A DNA stretch of 64,000 bases from Epiperipatus broadwayi (taxonomy: Eukaryota; Onychophora; Udeonychophora; Euonychophora; Peripatidae), in assembly GCA_028023455.1 (NCBI GenBank), contig JAQFVV010006208.1, positions 12,172,984 to 12,236,983 of the forward strand, in the 5' to 3' direction. The notes under the pieces were generated by a model that was given only the letters and a program-made list of their open reading frames with translations, was not told where the DNA came from and ran no database searches. The position numbers were made by a program, and so were the translations under genes. Of this stretch, positions 21,301 through 32,446 are shown piece by piece (positions within the stretch are counted from its first letter, which is position 1; every line of letters begins with the position of its first letter).

Positions 21301-22061
21301 TATTTGCTTCTATTTTATTTATTTTTTAAAAATCTTATACTTGATTCAGGTTTTATGTTTAATATAAATGTATTCTTTAAAGTTATAAAAATATTATAAA
21401 GTTAGCTATTTTATAATAACTTTCTATTAAATTTGATGTTCGTTCTCAATTTATTTATTTATCTTGTGACTATTTTATCGTTTTATAAGTATTTAAACTC
21501 AATTTCATATTTCAATATAAAAATTTTATTTCATATATTTTTGAAATAAAAATCTTTTTACTTTTTAATAATTGAATGCCATAATCAAATATCTAGAAAT
21601 CAGTTATAAGAATTAAATAGATTAGATTCTATTTAGTGCATATGTATTTGTAAATCTTTCTAAAAGAAAATATACAAATAAATAATAAAAATTTGAAAGC
21701 AAATATATATTTGGAACGAACATGTCATTAAATGTTAAAAGTAAATAGACAATTGAAATTTTAAATTGAATCCCTTAAAATTATAAAAGATTTAATATAT
21801 ATATATATGTAAGATGAATGAGAAGAGAAGTTATGTTTTAGAGAAACAGGACTAAACTCTTAAGATTTTTGCCTTGCAATGAACTGATAAAAGTTGGAAA
21901 GAAAACTAATAAACACACACACACATTTATATGTACACCTAAATTATATATCTGGAATATACATTAGTAACAAAAAATGGGAAAAAAACTCAGTAATGTT
22001 ATACTTTAAATTTAATTTTATGTATATATTAATAATAGAGATTTAAAAATATATATTAAAT
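21301..22061. other. AT-rich stretch
   Basis: Simple AT-rich sequence with a (TA)n run near 21800 and an (AC)n run near 21914. Nothing else recognised. Confidence 0.5.
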
Positions 22062-22330
22062 GCTTTTATTGACTGTGCACTAAAAAGGAATAAAAATAAT
22101 TGTTCCTTCAACCATAATTGGAGTTTTTCGATTTAATTTGAAATAAAAGCATGAGGATTCAGAAAATTAATTGTCAATTTCATGTTACAAAAAATAGGGA
22201 TTGACTTAACCAATTTCTGGACACCCCCCCATGCTTTTATTTCAAGTTACATCTAAAAACTCCAATTGCAGTTGAAAAACAATTATTTTATTTAGTTTTA
22301 GTGCACAGTCAATAAAAGCATTTAATATAA
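22062..22330. repeat. Fold-back repeat with ~90-bp arms
   Basis: 'ttttattgactgtgcact' through 'gaaataaaagcatg' (22062-22154) is repeated inverted at 22240-22330. The loop holds 'aattaattg' and 'ccaatttctggac', which resembles the element at 12290-12410. No coding capacity. Confidence 0.75.
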
Positions 22331-22544
22331 AACAAAATATCTCTGTTATTTTTAAGTCTTTAGTATTGGCACAATAAATGAAAATGTAAAACTATAGTTC
22401 ATATATATATCACTAAATATTTCTGCTATAAGAAAAAATATCTCACGTATTTTCATATTTATTATGTGTACATAATTATATATGTGCATATATTGCAAAT
22501 GAACTTCAGTTAATACATATAATTTTACTTTAAATCAGTTAATA

Positions 22545-22880
22545 TATATATTATATTTAGTATGTGTACATAATTATATATGTATAATAAATCAGTAACT
22601 AGGTTCTCTATTTAAAATTGTTTGATAGTTATTATTTTTATTTTAAAACAGTTGTTTAAACAAAATGCTAAAGAATAAAATTCATGATAATTGTTTAAAT
22701 AATTATCGTGAGTTTTATTTTTCTGATTGTTTTAAATAATGCAAGTTTTCTAATTCAGCTTTTTTTAAAAAGACAATTGTTTAAAATAAAAACTACCAAA
22801 TAATTGTAAATAGAAAATGTACTAAGTGATTTATTATGCATATATAATTATAACCACATACTAAATATGATATATATATA
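22545..22880. repeat. Large imperfect palindrome
   Basis: The sequence is self-complementary around about 22697 ('gataattgttta' / 'aataattatc'). Outer blocks 'tatatttagtatgtg', 'aattatatatg' and 'ataataaatca' appear on both sides in inverted order. It is AT-rich, so part of the match is compositional, but the order of distinct blocks is preserved over ~165 bp per arm. Confidence 0.65.
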
Positions 22881-24189
22881 TACATTAAGAGTTTAAAATG
22901 CTTAAAAATGTTATTAAATTGAAAGAAAAAATATGTACACACCCTCTCATGACCATTATTTAAAACAAATCAAAGTTTTAAGAATAATTGGTAACTGCAA
23001 TACATGAAGTTATTAAATATTTTTAATATTTTCCAATCCTGTTCCATATCTTTAATACAAGTTGTCTTACTGAAAAGAAGTGTTTCAAATTGATTACACT
23101 GCTATAACTTAGTTAGACATCAATTGTCAAGTAATTCTACTGAATTGAAATATATTAAACCTCAATTTTAAAATTTCATTCTGACTTGAAAAGGATCAAA
23201 AGTAAACAAACAAACAAACTAATTTTCCAATTTTAATAAAAGCATTTAATAAAAAAAGTGTATTTATTTTTTTGGGATTAGAATATACACATATGTAAGT
23301 GTTTAATGTTCTAATTGGATATTTATAAATACTATAATTAGATATATGTAAAGTATAACTTTATAATTGTTATCCATTTAGGAGGGCTTTCGACTATGCT
23401 CGACAAAGACTATGAGAATAGTCTAAAGTACTCCTCAGCAGATAAAATTTTTAAAATTATACTTGACATATATATAATTATTGTATTTATAAATATTCAA
23501 TTATAATATTATGTATATTGATTTGAAGAATACAGTCATCAAATTATATTATATACACATAAAAATGTGTCATAAAATCTTTAATTGAAAACTAAAAAAA
23601 ATCAAATCATAGAAAAATGGAGAAGCATAATATATATATACACAAAATAATATTAAACATTAAAATCATATATACAATTTGAAAGTATAAATTACTTTTA
23701 GAATAAATAATAAGAGATTTTAAGCTTTTAAATAAAATGATAAATTATTTTAATTTTTATCTGTTTATACATATATTTAAAAAATAATTTGTAATGAATA
23801 TATATAAGATTTAATAGAAATTCTAAATTCCTTTATTTGAAACATTTTATGCTCCATTAAGGGGAGATATAAGTTTAAGCATATGATTAATTCATGTGAT
23901 ATTCAAATTCACAAGTGAGAAGCAGATTAAAGACAGTTTTTTAACTAAGATATTGATTCAAGAATTAATCCTCTTCCATCACATGTTAAACTAGATAGTG
24001 TTGTAGCAATTTACTGTGAAAGGGACAATGTTTTCTCTCATTCACTCTTATAATGACAACAATCTTAATAAATAAAAATCTTGAAAATTGCTAATCAGGG
24101 TTGTAAATATTTTATATATGCAATACTGTAGATTTAATAAAAATTAATATTATTACTGTTATTATGGTTTGGTTTGAATCTAGACTAAG
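22881..24189. other. AT-rich stretch, nothing recognised
   Basis: A short island at 23383-23440 ('ggagggctttcgactatgct') stands out by GC content but has no copy in the window. No gene recognised. Confidence 0.45.
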
Positions 24190-24202
24190 TAAACTTGAAA
24201 AT

Positions 24203-24334
24203 CACATGATCACATCTGGGGATATTGGATGAGTAGGCATTAGATAGGGATTTTATGCACTAGCCTTCTGGCATCCATTGATTACTCTGTTTAGCACAGG
24301 TGGCAATACTGTATGGAGAGTTTTGCTCTGTTTA
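24203..24334 (-). mobile_element. Family B, internally deleted 132-bp copy
   Basis: The tail (aatcacatgatcac complement) is joined directly to 'tctggggatattggatgagt' and the outer arm. A 13-bp direct repeat TAAACTTGAAAAT borders it (24190-24202 and 24335-24347). The internal junction falls at, or within a base or two of, the hammerhead cleavage position seen in full copies (GTC followed by TGGGGA). One copy alone does not prove a link to cleavage. Confidence 0.8.
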
Positions 24335-24579
24335 TAAACTTGAAAATATTTCAACAGATTGAAGGTTTTTCTTTTTGATTGATCTATAGTTAATCTAGCT
24401 GATTATTTAATATTAATCACTAAATGAATATATAGATATTCTTAAAAAATTAAAACAAAGATGGGGAATGCTCAAAAGCTCATTATGGTCAAGCTTAGTG
24501 GGTACTACTTTCTTTACTGTTCATCTGTGAGAAATTATTGGAAATATCTTTATCTTGCAATGAATTATTTAAATTTCAT

Positions 24580-25025
24580 TTTTTCATCATCATCATTTTA
24601 CTCATTATTAATCCACTGCAATATGAAGGTCTCTCCAAGTTTAATCCACTTTTCCAATCTCTAGTCTCTCTTCTTCACATCACTTCTGCACACTTCCTTA
24701 TTTCATCCATCCATCTCACATGTAGTCTTTTTCTAGGTCTTTTACAATCTCTTGGAATCAAGTTTAAGATTTTAATTGTGCATTTATCATCTCTTCTAGC
24801 AATACATCCAACCCAATTCCACTTCAGTCTCTCAATTCCTTCAATGATGTCACTAATATCTGTTTGTTCTCTCACCTATGTATTTCATTTTCGATCTCTT
24901 CTTGTTATTCCTAACATGCATCCCATACTTATTTGAGTTGTTTGAATTCTTTGTATCGTTCTTCTGTTGAATATCCAAGTCTCAGATCCATAAGTAAGAA
25001 CTTGTAAAACACATTTATTAAAAAT
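24580..25025 (-). mobile_element. RTE-type LINE, 3' fragment
   Basis: Minus strand from the (TGA)n tail (24587-24597 as (CAT)n) through the C-terminal region. The frame at 24675-24875 encodes the conserved 'LKWNWVGCIARRDD' and 'CKRPRKRLHVRWMDEIRK' segments. 5'-truncated near 25025. Confidence 0.85.
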
Positions 25026-26349
25026 CTTCTTGTTCTATCTTTATATTATATTATTATTGTCAGTGAACATATAGTTAAAAATGTATAATAATGCTTTTAA
25101 AAAAAGACATTTTTTTGTATAATGTCCCTGATAAATAGTTGACCTTTTTCCAAAATACTTATGTCTTATCGATTGTAGCATTTTTGCCATTGTAAATAAA
25201 TAAGACAATCTTTTTGCATTTTGATGTCTTGGTTTATTATTAAACAATATTTAACTCATTTAAAACATTACAACAAATAATTGAATAAACATTAATGGGA
25301 TTCCTAGCTATAATTTAATAATTAAAAAATTATACTCATTTATTTGAGTTACCTATTTAAAGAAAATATGCTACTTCACATATTCTTCTATTTTAAATCT
25401 AAAATCCCAACTTTTATTTAATCTATATCTTTTAATTTTGATTAGATATGAGATAGATCATATGATCTGGAGTAAACTAACTTTTTTGGTAGATAGCATA
25501 CACCCTGGTATTCATAGTATCTCAAAGTTCTTCATATCATGATCTAAGTTAGAACTCCATGCCTATCATTCACAACTTTACCAATTTCTTTTTTGTAAGA
25601 ATTCACACTGTTAATATTTCCTATTCAGTTTCCATTATCTCTTTCAAGAAAAAAGATATCTTCCCTGTATCACAATATTTTATCTCCCATTTCCACATTT
25701 CTCCCAATCAAAATAACAAGATCCTTGATAAAGGATAAAATATAGCCCATTATTCTAATAACAATCTACCAATTTCAGTTACCCAGAAAAGACCCAGCTG
25801 CAAACACTTTGTTTAAAATAGTGATTCAATAAATAAGTCAAGATAAGATATCAAACCCAATCTCTATGCAACTGGGTATCATTTAGCTCTTAGACTCAAC
25901 ACCTGTTAAGAGTTACTTAACATTGTTCAGCAATTCAATATTCTTACCTCTATACTATATATTTGTGGTGAATCTATTCTTAAAGAGGCAAACTTACATC
26001 ATTTTGAAATGACAAAATTGACACTTAGATTTATCTTCCACAATTCCATTCTTCAAGTTTTTTCTTTACGCTCATTTTTAAATTATATCCATTAATCCTT
26101 TGTTCTTGAAAATTGAAAAAAAAATATCGAAAAGTTAGATTTCTTAAGATACTATGCCACAGACAAATCTAGAGAGAAGTCCAGGAATTTGTGAGTATCA
26201 GGAATACAAAGGGAGAAAATTACATTACCCATAAGAATACTTCTAAGTCAAGATTTGTCTATGGTAATTTGAAGGAAATATCTCTTAAATATTGTCTGGA
26301 ATATTAAATAGTTGTAGAGGAGTAATTTTTTGGTGGGAAGAATGATAAG
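25026..26349. other. AT-rich stretch with a weak inverted repeat
   Basis: 'actatgccacagacaaatct' (26151-26170) is matched inverted by 'agatttgtctatgg' (26252-26265). Otherwise no recognised repeat or gene. Confidence 0.4.
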
Positions 26350-27135
26350 TACATCATTTGTGAAGAATATGTCAGAAGGATTGATTAACTATCTTCAATC
26401 TTAATTGAAGAGATTAAAAGTAAATGGGGATTATTTAAGTCATCTAGATTTTTGCAGATGATATAATTATTTTTGCAAAGAATGTCTCAGAGTTTCAGAA
26501 ATGTTGCAAGAGTTATGAAATGATACTAAAAAGGTAGGACTAAAGGTAAATGCTATAAAGACTAAAGTATTGTTCAGGAGATCTGGAAAGAAGAAAATAA
26601 AGATTTATAATGATGAGTTAGAAACAATAATAAATGCCTTGGTCAAATCATTACTACAGATGGAAACATACTGAATGAAATTAATAATAGATTTAAACTT
26701 AGATGAAGTGCTTTTTGTAGAAATAACTTAATATCAAAAGGAAATATGATTATGGGTTTGAAAAGGAAGACCTTTGTGTTTTATTAGTTCTTACTTATGA
26801 ATCTAAAATTTGGACACTTAACAGAAGATTAATATAGCAACTTTAGACTAGTCAACAAAATATGGAAAGATGTATGTTGGGAATAATAACAAGAAAGGGT
26901 TAAAAATGAAATACACGGATGAAAAAACAAAGAGGTATTATTGAATCATTGAGGGAATTAAAACAGACAGAAATGGAACTCAGCTGCAGATATTTCTAGA
27001 AGAGACAATAATAAATAAACAATTAAACTGGATCTCAAAAAATTGTAAAAGACCTAGAAAGAGTCCACATGTAAGATGGGTAGATGAAATAAGAAAGTTT
27101 GCTGGTATGATGTGGAGATGAGACGCTAGAAACCA
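26350..27135 (+). mobile_element. RTE-type LINE, RT to 3' end (broken)
   Basis: Begins near the FADD-box region of the reverse transcriptase (the 'ttttgcagatgat' stretch at 26451-26463 is frame-shifted). It continues through the thumb and the C-terminal 'ARRDNN' and 'CKRPRKSPHVRW' segments. Stops occur every few dozen codons. Dead copy. Confidence 0.8.
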
Positions 27136-27662
27136 GAAAACAATATGATTATGACAATTAGTCAATCTAACACACATTAATAATTATTCTACTCATCATA
27201 TATATATATATATATATTAAGATATACATCATATATATTCTTTAATGAAGGATTTACTAATTGTTCTTTCCTCAAAAAGAAATTCTCTTTGGTGCAACTC
27301 TTCAGTATAGTAGATAATTATTTAGAAGAATATATTCTTACAATTAACAAAAATGAATGTTCATTAAGAAGTATTCTTATGGATAATGTGACTCTTCCCC
27401 TTGCATTGCTATTTCTCACAATTTCATGGGTCTTTCTCTCTTATAGTGCTTCGATTGCAGAACTTACTTTTTCATCCATGCCAATATTTGTACTTTCCTA
27501 TAATTAAATTCCCTGTTTTATAAAACACCATCTCACTCTGCACAAAATTACCATAAAACAAAAAAAAAGCCATGAACAGCATCAAAAAATTAAAAAAAAA
27601 ATCAAAGTTCAAAATGTGAATGATTAATAAGATATATAATATTATTTTCTCACATTGAAAAG
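27136..27662. other. AT-rich spacer
   Basis: Contains a (TA)n microsatellite at 27199-27218. The 72-codon frame at 27289-27507 shows no domain. Nothing else recognised. Confidence 0.45.
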
Positions 27663-27675
27663 TATATTCCTGTTA

Positions 27676-28295
27676 AGACTATTTCTACTCAATGGTTAAC
27701 TCTTAAATAAATGCTGACTTTGGGTTGGTATTTTTAGATCTAGTGTCTAAAACTACCCTAGCACCTTACTGAGACGTACCAAAGCCGGGAACTATTGGCC
27801 TGGGCTTTAGGTGTGGTTTCTGATAGATATTTTAAATGCTTTCTCTTGTTGAGCAATTAGAAAAGCTCTTTGTTTATATTTTACAAGCTTAAAAAAAGAA
27901 ATGAAGTTCATATGACTCTATTTTTTATTGACTATTCATAGTCTTTGCTTTTAAATCTTAAGTGATGTTATATTGCTAAGACTACTAATATATGGTTTGG
28001 CTGAAGATCTCTCAACCCCATATAACTATTTGAGTTAGATGGGTTTAAAGACATTTGAGTGTCTGACAATTTCAGATTTTCTACTCAATGATTAACTCTT
28101 AAATAAATGCTGGCTTTGGGTTGGTATTTTTAGATCTAGTGTCCAAAACTACTCTAGCACATCGCTGAGCAATGCCAAAGCACAAAACTGTTGGTCTGGG
28201 GTTTGGGTGTGGTTTCTGATAGAGATATTTTAAATGCTTTCTCTTGCTAAGCATTTATCACAAAGCTTGTTGAGCAATTAGAAAAGCTCTTTGTT
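27676..28295 (+). mobile_element. Family C, head-to-tail partial dimer
   Basis: The same arm occurs twice in direct orientation (about 27686-27880 and 28075-28295). The family tail ('catatgactctattttttat') and loop sequence lie between them. In the full copy at 20352-21009 the arms are inverted instead. Near-identical 13-bp flanks TATA(T/C)TCCTGTTA (27663-27675 and 28296-28308) suggest that the whole dimer inserted as one unit. A dimer joined through its tail fits copying from a concatemer or circle, which is inference. Confidence 0.75.
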
Positions 28296-28499
28296 TATAC
28301 TCCTGTTACTCTCATTGATAAACCACAACTAATTATCAGCAAATTTATTAGAAGACTATTGGATTATATGTCCAATTATCTCAATCTCTATTCCAACAAA
28401 AACTAATGTGAAGTATGCTATGCCTATGAAATAATCCATTTCCTCTAAATAATGAAATGTATCATGCTGAATTAAATAATATTTTAATCATCAATTAAT

Positions 28500-28945
28500 T
28501 CATAAATTGCTAAATTAGCTGTAAACTCTCCATACAGTAGTGCCATACAGTGTAATCAATAGATGCAAGAAAGTTTGTGCATAAAATTCTTATCTAGTGC
28601 CTACTAATCCAATATCCCCACACAGATTTCTATATTGTGGGTTTCATTAGTAAGGAATCTCTTGAATCTGAGAGCACTGCACTAACTAGGTAAAAAGGGC
28701 TGGTGGTGGATGACATTAAATTGTAATATCTAAGTGCAGTTCTTTCAGATCAAAAGCTCCTCCCTGCTGAAAGGCCACAAGGTAGAAACTAGTCTAAGAA
28801 TATTGCATAATTAGGCACTAGATGAAAATTTTATGCACAAACATTCTTGTATCCATTGATTACTAAGGCTTGTATTAGATGATGCTGCTGTATAGAGACT
28901 TAGCTACTGTTTAACAGCTTATGTAAGCATAGGAGATGGTAATCA
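28500..28945 (+). mobile_element. Family B, decayed full-length copy
   Basis: Both arms and the right tail ('acagcttatgtaagcatagg') are present, with many substitutions. The hammerhead sites are damaged: the plus-strand core reads 'ctgctgaaagg' near 28764. No ribozyme expected. Confidence 0.75.
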
Positions 28946-29319
28946 CAAGAGGGTTCAGTGGTTTTAAATTGTTAAATTTAGAAAACAAAGCCACATTCAT
29001 TGTTATCAGGACCATTAATTTGCATATATCACTGACTTTCATTAATTTAATAAATAAATATCCTTTAATTTACAATTACCTAATGGAGTTCCAGACTAGA
29101 AAGATCACAGTATTAACTTATAATGGTTGCCTAATGTAACTCCTGCAATGTCCAACTTGTCTTTTATAAAAATGCACTTTCTGCTTTTTACTGTCATAAC
29201 TGGAGTTTTACTTCTTTCTTTTTTTTTTTTTTTGAAAATTTTAATCTGAATATCTAAGTTATATTTACAAGTAGCCTCATGGCCTTAGGATTAACTCACC
29301 CTTCTATTATATAAACAAA
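28946..29319. other. AT-rich spacer
   Basis: Includes a T run at 29219-29233. The 67-codon frame at 28936-29139 has no recognisable domain. Confidence 0.45.
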
Positions 29320-29680
29320 GGAGAAACTCTCCATACAGTAGTGCCACCCTGTGCCAACCAGTGTAATCAATGGATGCCAGAAGGCTAGTGCATAAAATCC
29401 CTATCTAGTGCCTACTCATCCAATATCCCCAGACTAGTTTCTGGCTTGTGGCGATCATCAGTGAGGAGCCTTGGATCCGAGAGCATTGCACCTAGATCTT
29501 AGGATTGAATGCAACCCTCCAACAGCCACCTCTTTAATTCTACTTTACTACAAAACTATGAGAATGAAATTGAAAACATAATAATATTTTCAATCTAAGC
29601 TCAATAGCTTATATAGTCATATGGGTCTGAACTCAATTCAGCACCCATACATTTTCATGTCTTTGGTTCTTAAACAACCA
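29320..29680. mobile_element. Family B, left arm and centre
   Basis: Runs from 'ggagaaactctccatacag' through the full left arm to the central 'ttgaaaacataataatattt' and 'atatgggtctgaactc' segments. The right arm is missing. It contains the minus-strand hammerhead at 29426-29467. Confidence 0.8.
29426..29467 (-). ncRNA. Hammerhead motif, family B
   Basis: Minus strand: TCCTCA/TGGGGA stem I (6 bp with one G-U), CTGATGA (29455-29461), GAAA, ACTAGT mini-stem, GTC. Stem II has a T-A pair next to the core, then a C-C mismatch, then GC/GC. It is one of the few copies without the A-A mismatch at the core. Confidence 0.6.
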
Positions 29681-29717
29681 TAGCCACCACTATCCTATTA
29701 GGCAGGATTGGTGTTAA

Positions 29718-29900
29718 ACCACTAAACATCACATGATTACCATCTCATACTAGCACATAATTGTTGTAAACAAAGGCAAAACTCTCCATACAGTAGTGCC
29801 ACCCTGTGCCAACCAGAGTAATCAATGGATGCCAGAAGGCTTGTGCATACAACAATTATGTGCTGGTATGAGATGGTAATCATGTGATGTTTAGTGGTTC
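29718..29900. mobile_element. Miniature family B derivative with tail at both ends
   Basis: The tail segment 'actaaacatcacatgattac' and its continuation to 'cataattgttgta' (about 51 bp) is present inverted at 29848-29900 with one visible mismatch. Between them is a single outer family B arm with no ribozyme. Near-identical ends suggest a recent or gene-converted small element. Confidence 0.75.
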
Positions 29901-30469
29901 ATCTATTATACCACAAAGTTGGGTCAGAGTACATACCAAGTGAACTTATTTATTCAAGTGGCCAGTTCATAAATTGCGTACATAGTCACCCAATATTGTT
30001 TGATAAATGGATATCCAGCTATTATTCACTAGAGAATAACATCTCAAGTTGATCAGAATAATTTTTGGAATATCAGCATTGCTAATTATTAAGCAACACA
30101 CAGTTTTCAACCATTCATGGAAGTAAAGCCTTTTAACTGAAAGTTTAAAAAAATGTAATACTTTGTTTAAAAAAAAATATAAAGCATGGAGTCAGCATTT
30201 CAATATCAATTCAGATTAATCAGAGATTTGGTAACAATCAACCCTTAAGTTATCAACAATCTCAACCTGTAGTCAAGGCAACCTTCTTTAACAATAAAGG
30301 TGACATAAACCTATTAAAGCCTTGAATATTTAGCTTTATTGTCAGAGACTTAATCTTTGAGCTATGAATAATTAAATACCTATTTATTAAATAATCAATA
30401 AATAGTTTGCATTATTGGTATAATCCAAGAATAAAGCATTTAGATTCAGTTTAGAACATGAGCTATCTG
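29901..30469. other. AT-rich stretch, nothing recognised
   Basis: No repeat family or gene recognised. Confidence 0.5.
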
Positions 30470-30480
30470 AAAAATACTTG

Positions 30481-31168
30481 TTTTGTGGGCATGGGTCTGC
30501 ACACCCCTTTTTTTCCTCAGGAGTGTCTGGTTGTAGACATTAGGTGTTTGGTTTATGGTGCGGGCTGTTGACAATTTTGCCACTGCCCGGAATACCTGCC
30601 AGGAGGCTACATGGTCAAAGTCTCAGTGCTATTCCTGCTCTGGTTGGCTGCTGTGTCCCCTGATAGGCTGTTTTTGGGCAGTGTCAATCTGGCTTATTAC
30701 TTCTTAGTTTTTACCCAAGTTGGCTTTCCAATTTTGGGCAGGTAGACCGATTGTGGTCCCTGCTCATTTGGACTGCTAAATTGGGAGGCACAGGTATTCA
30801 GAATGGTCTTGACATGGCTCGGCTGTGGTTTGAGAGTTTATTGCTTGGTGAACTTGAGCCTTGAACCTCCTGCCTGTTGTGGTGTTTGGCACAATGCTGG
30901 ACTTCACCTATTCAGCTGAAGCATTTGAGTCTTCACTTCAGGGCTCCAGGGGTGGGACCATTTGGTGATGGTTAACTTCTCGACAGCCAGGCCATGTGGA
31001 TCCACGTACAGATACACATTAATCACATTACAGCAATTTTATGGATGTAATTATTTTTTTGAACTATATACATTTTATCTTGTTAGATTGAATCACTGTG
31101 TAATCCTCAATGGGTAAGTGTACCCAAAATTTTTGTAATCTTTTATTAATAAAGGTTACTTTGAGAGT
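30481..31168 (+). mobile_element. GC-richer insertion: retrocopied transcript or solo LTR
   Basis: A ~540-bp block of about 50% GC ('ctgctctggttggctgctgt') is followed by an AT-rich end with AATAAA at 31149-31154. An 11-bp direct repeat AAAATACTTGT lies on both sides (30471-30481 and 31169-31179). The duplication length and a poly(A) signal ~15 bases before the end favour a LINE-mediated copy of a polyadenylated RNA. A solo LTR is possible, but an 11-bp duplication would be unusual. I find no open frame of useful length, so the source is unknown. Confidence 0.5.
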
Positions 31169-31179
31169 AAAATACTTGT

Positions 31180-32339
31180 ATTTATAGCATTATTATTAAA
31201 CAGTTTTTTATGTGACTTCTTTGTTATGCTGTAAAATTGATTTGGAATTCGGTTAATATACACAAGCTTACCTAGTTTTAAACACAGATTAAACGCATAC
31301 TAGATGAAAGCAAAATTATGCTATAAAACACTTAGTTTGGCTAACAAATTCAATAGGAGGAAAAATATTCTTGGAAAATCTGTACAAGTTTTTTTTTTTT
31401 AATTTTAAATTCAGAGTAAAGTCTAATATTTATATGCAATTAAAAACTATACTTTCAAGTTAAATATTATAGCTATCAACTGCAGAATAGGATCAAACCC
31501 TTAGTTAAGCAAGATTCATAAGGATTGGCTTGAATAAACTCTGGGCACAAGGGATTCATTTTGTGTTTTAAAACTCTTACTGACAGGTGAGTGTGTTACA
31601 CTAAAAACAGGCAGCATAAGGTTTGAAGATTAATTTCCTTATATGCAATTATATACACAGCACCAAACTATTAATTTATATACTACAATTACCGTAATAG
31701 CATCATTTATTATATTAAACATAAATATATTTAAATTTTATTATTGGTATAGTGGTTAAACATCAGTATAGACAAACATGACTTCTTTTCAGATAGAAAT
31801 TATAACTATCCGTTTAGCTATTGATTAATTAATGGTATAAACAGCAATGGAAAACTATTAAGACCCTCACCAGAGTGTGGAGTGATGCCACTTTTAGTCT
31901 TCTAAGAATGGTTGCTTAAGAAGCGTTTGTTACATGGTAAGCTATTTGAGGGCTAATTTACTTTTTTACTTTTATATTTTAAATTTAGACATTATAATTC
32001 TTAGAAAAAATATTGTTTCAGTGAAAATAACCAGCTTTCACTAATATCAGTTTTGGGGGTTTATAGGTCATAAATTTAAATTAAATTAGACGTAGTAATT
32101 CACTCTACTAACTTTACCTCAGAGCAAACTATTGTAACTTGAGTAAACAATAGATCCTAGATGGGTAGCGCGACATCCAGACTAATTTCTAGACGTTGGC
32201 CATCTGCCGGAACAAGCATGAATTATAGCCACACATCCAGCAAACCCTTCTTTAATACTATCTAAGCTAATAATCTTAGAGCTGAACATCCTAAAATTTT
32301 GAACACAAATCAATCTACTTGAAGAATAATATATATATT
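31180..32339. other. AT-rich stretch with a small GC-richer patch
   Basis: At 32163-32215, 'agcgcgacatccagactaat' and the following 'ttctagacgttggccatctg' read on the minus strand as GATGG, a stem, GAAATTAGTC and TGGATGTC. This loosely parallels the family B hammerhead core, but the CTGATGA box is CAGATGG. Probably a diverged relative. Otherwise nothing. Confidence 0.35.
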
Positions 32340-32446
32340 TCATATGTCATAGCATCGTTCGGGAGGCGAACCCGCAACAACCGTCTGCAACCAACTGCTT
32401 GCTTGCAAGGCGGCTGCGCTGACCTCTCTGCTAACAATGCTTGACA
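32340..32446 (-). mobile_element. tRNA-derived SINE
   Basis: Minus-strand copy very close to 17655-17762, with 'ggaggcgaacccgcaacaac' in the B-box region and 'gctgacctctctgctaacaa' in the A-box region. The 3' tail is AT-rich rather than pure A. Confidence 0.85.
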
